From Bacteroidales bacterium UBA2287 (lineage in GTDB: Bacteria; Bacteroidota; Bacteroidia; Bacteroidales; Tenuifilaceae): a stretch of DNA of 5,404 nt. The notes under the pieces were generated by a model, which was not told the DNA's origin, made no database searches, and was given only the letters and a program-made list of their open reading frames with translations. The stretch is from contig DDWL01000045.1 in assembly GCA_002345675.1 (NCBI GenBank), positions 1 through 5,404 of the forward strand, read 5' to 3'. A program made the translations under genes and the position numbers. Position 1 is the first letter of the stretch. Every line of letters starts with the position of its first letter. Below, one piece after another: positions 5,244-5,404 of this stretch.

Positions 5244-5257
5244 AGGACTTTAGTCCT
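5244..5257. repeat. Hairpin 9: AGGAC-TTTA-GTCCT
   Basis: Perfect 5-bp arms enclose a TTTA loop, the complement of the TAAA loop in hairpin 7. Its stem GGAC/GTCC resembles hairpin 7's GGGC/GCCC with one compensating base-pair change. Confidence 0.7.
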
Positions 5258-5349
5258 GATTCTTTTATAGGACAATACTGAAAAAAAAAAGTTCTTTTAA
5301 ACAAATTTAAACAGTTTTTCAAAAATTAGCATTTTTTTGCAATTTAACT

Positions 5350-5383
5350 AAAAAAACAAAGGGGTATCGAAATACGACACCCC
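5350..5383 (-). terminator. Rho-independent terminator for a leftward gene beyond the right edge
   Basis: On the - strand GGGGTGTCG-TATTT-CGATACCCC forms a 9-bp stem with one G·U pair, followed at once by TTTGTTTTTTT. On the + strand the wobble becomes an A·C mismatch and no comparable T-run follows, so the terminator points leftward. It implies a - strand gene ending just right of position 5384 and insulates the hairpin cluster and ridA from it. Confidence 0.8.
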
Positions 5384-5404
5384 CTGACTTCATCATTTTT
5401 GCCT

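Larger units (their letters stand above)
4881..5404. other. Gene-free region rich in palindromes, AT-rich on its right side
   Basis: No frame in this 524-bp stretch looks like a gene. From left to right it holds a short AT-rich leader before ridA, a dense series of GC-rich hairpins from 4912 to 5257 separated by AT-rich spacers, an A/T-rich stretch with a run of ten A (5281-5290), a TAAATTTG octamer on the - strand (5302-5309) that could be a -7 box, and a leftward terminator. The hairpins differ in stem sequence but are alike in size and loop. This resembles clusters of REP-like elements in Bacteroidetes intergenic regions. A structured transcript is the alternative. Confidence 0.7.

Noticed and set aside
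4912..5257. CRISPR array
   Set aside because: The repeats are inverted, not direct, and differ from one another. There is no constant repeat with regular unique spacers.
5302..5309. Perfect TAnnTTTG octamer (TAAATTTG, - strand) in the AT-rich stretch
   Set aside because: No -33 element at proper spacing was found, and chance matches are likely in such AT-rich DNA. It is only mentioned as a possibility that the hairpin cluster is transcribed.

Overview
The window looks like a low-GC member of the Bacteroidetes, probably Bacteroidales-like. Three things support this. Two secreted proteins end in a type IX secretion (T9SS) sorting domain (YPNP…GMYVMEV…K-F-VVK). Start codons lack Shine-Dalgarno sequences. 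Several upstream regions carry a match to the Bacteroidetes -7 box TAnnTTTG. The genus cannot be fixed from the sequence alone.

Left part (1-2165, + strand): this holds the 3' end of one T9SS cargo gene and then a complete paralogous cargo gene (573 aa: signal peptide, concanavalin/LamG-like sandwich, a second beta-rich domain, an Ig-like segment, sorting domain). Their last 77 codons (76 residues and the stop) align without gaps, at about 84% DNA identity by hand count. Just past the second gene an 11-codon ORF starts like the intact gene (GCCATGAAAAAAC), which I read as a possible remnant of a third copy.

Middle part (2166-4880, all - strand, convergent with the cargo genes): in transcription order these are ridA (reactive enamine/imine deaminase), a DoxX/DUF417-like four-helix membrane protein, mnmA (tRNA 2-thiouridylase, complete catalytic set) and a PsiE-family membrane protein. 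Gaps are 53-76 nt. mnmA and the PsiE gene each have a perfect TAnnTTTG directly upstream, and the DoxX-like gene has a near match flanked by two perfect inverted repeats. They are therefore better read as separately promoted neighbours than as one tight operon. No shared pathway is evident.

Right part (4881-5404): about 520 bp without a credible gene. It is packed with at least nine different short hairpins, many with 3-4 nt loops (GAA/TTC, TAAA/TTTA), followed by an AT-rich stretch and a convincing rho-independent terminator pointing leftward for a gene beyond the right edge. The hairpin cluster is the most unusual feature. It resembles REP/RAYT-type palindromic elements, but no transposase is visible here.

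I see no CRISPR, no rRNA or tRNA, no transposase and no recognisable defence system. The genes are ordinary, and the novelty, if any, lies in the non-coding palindromes and the duplicated cargo cassette.
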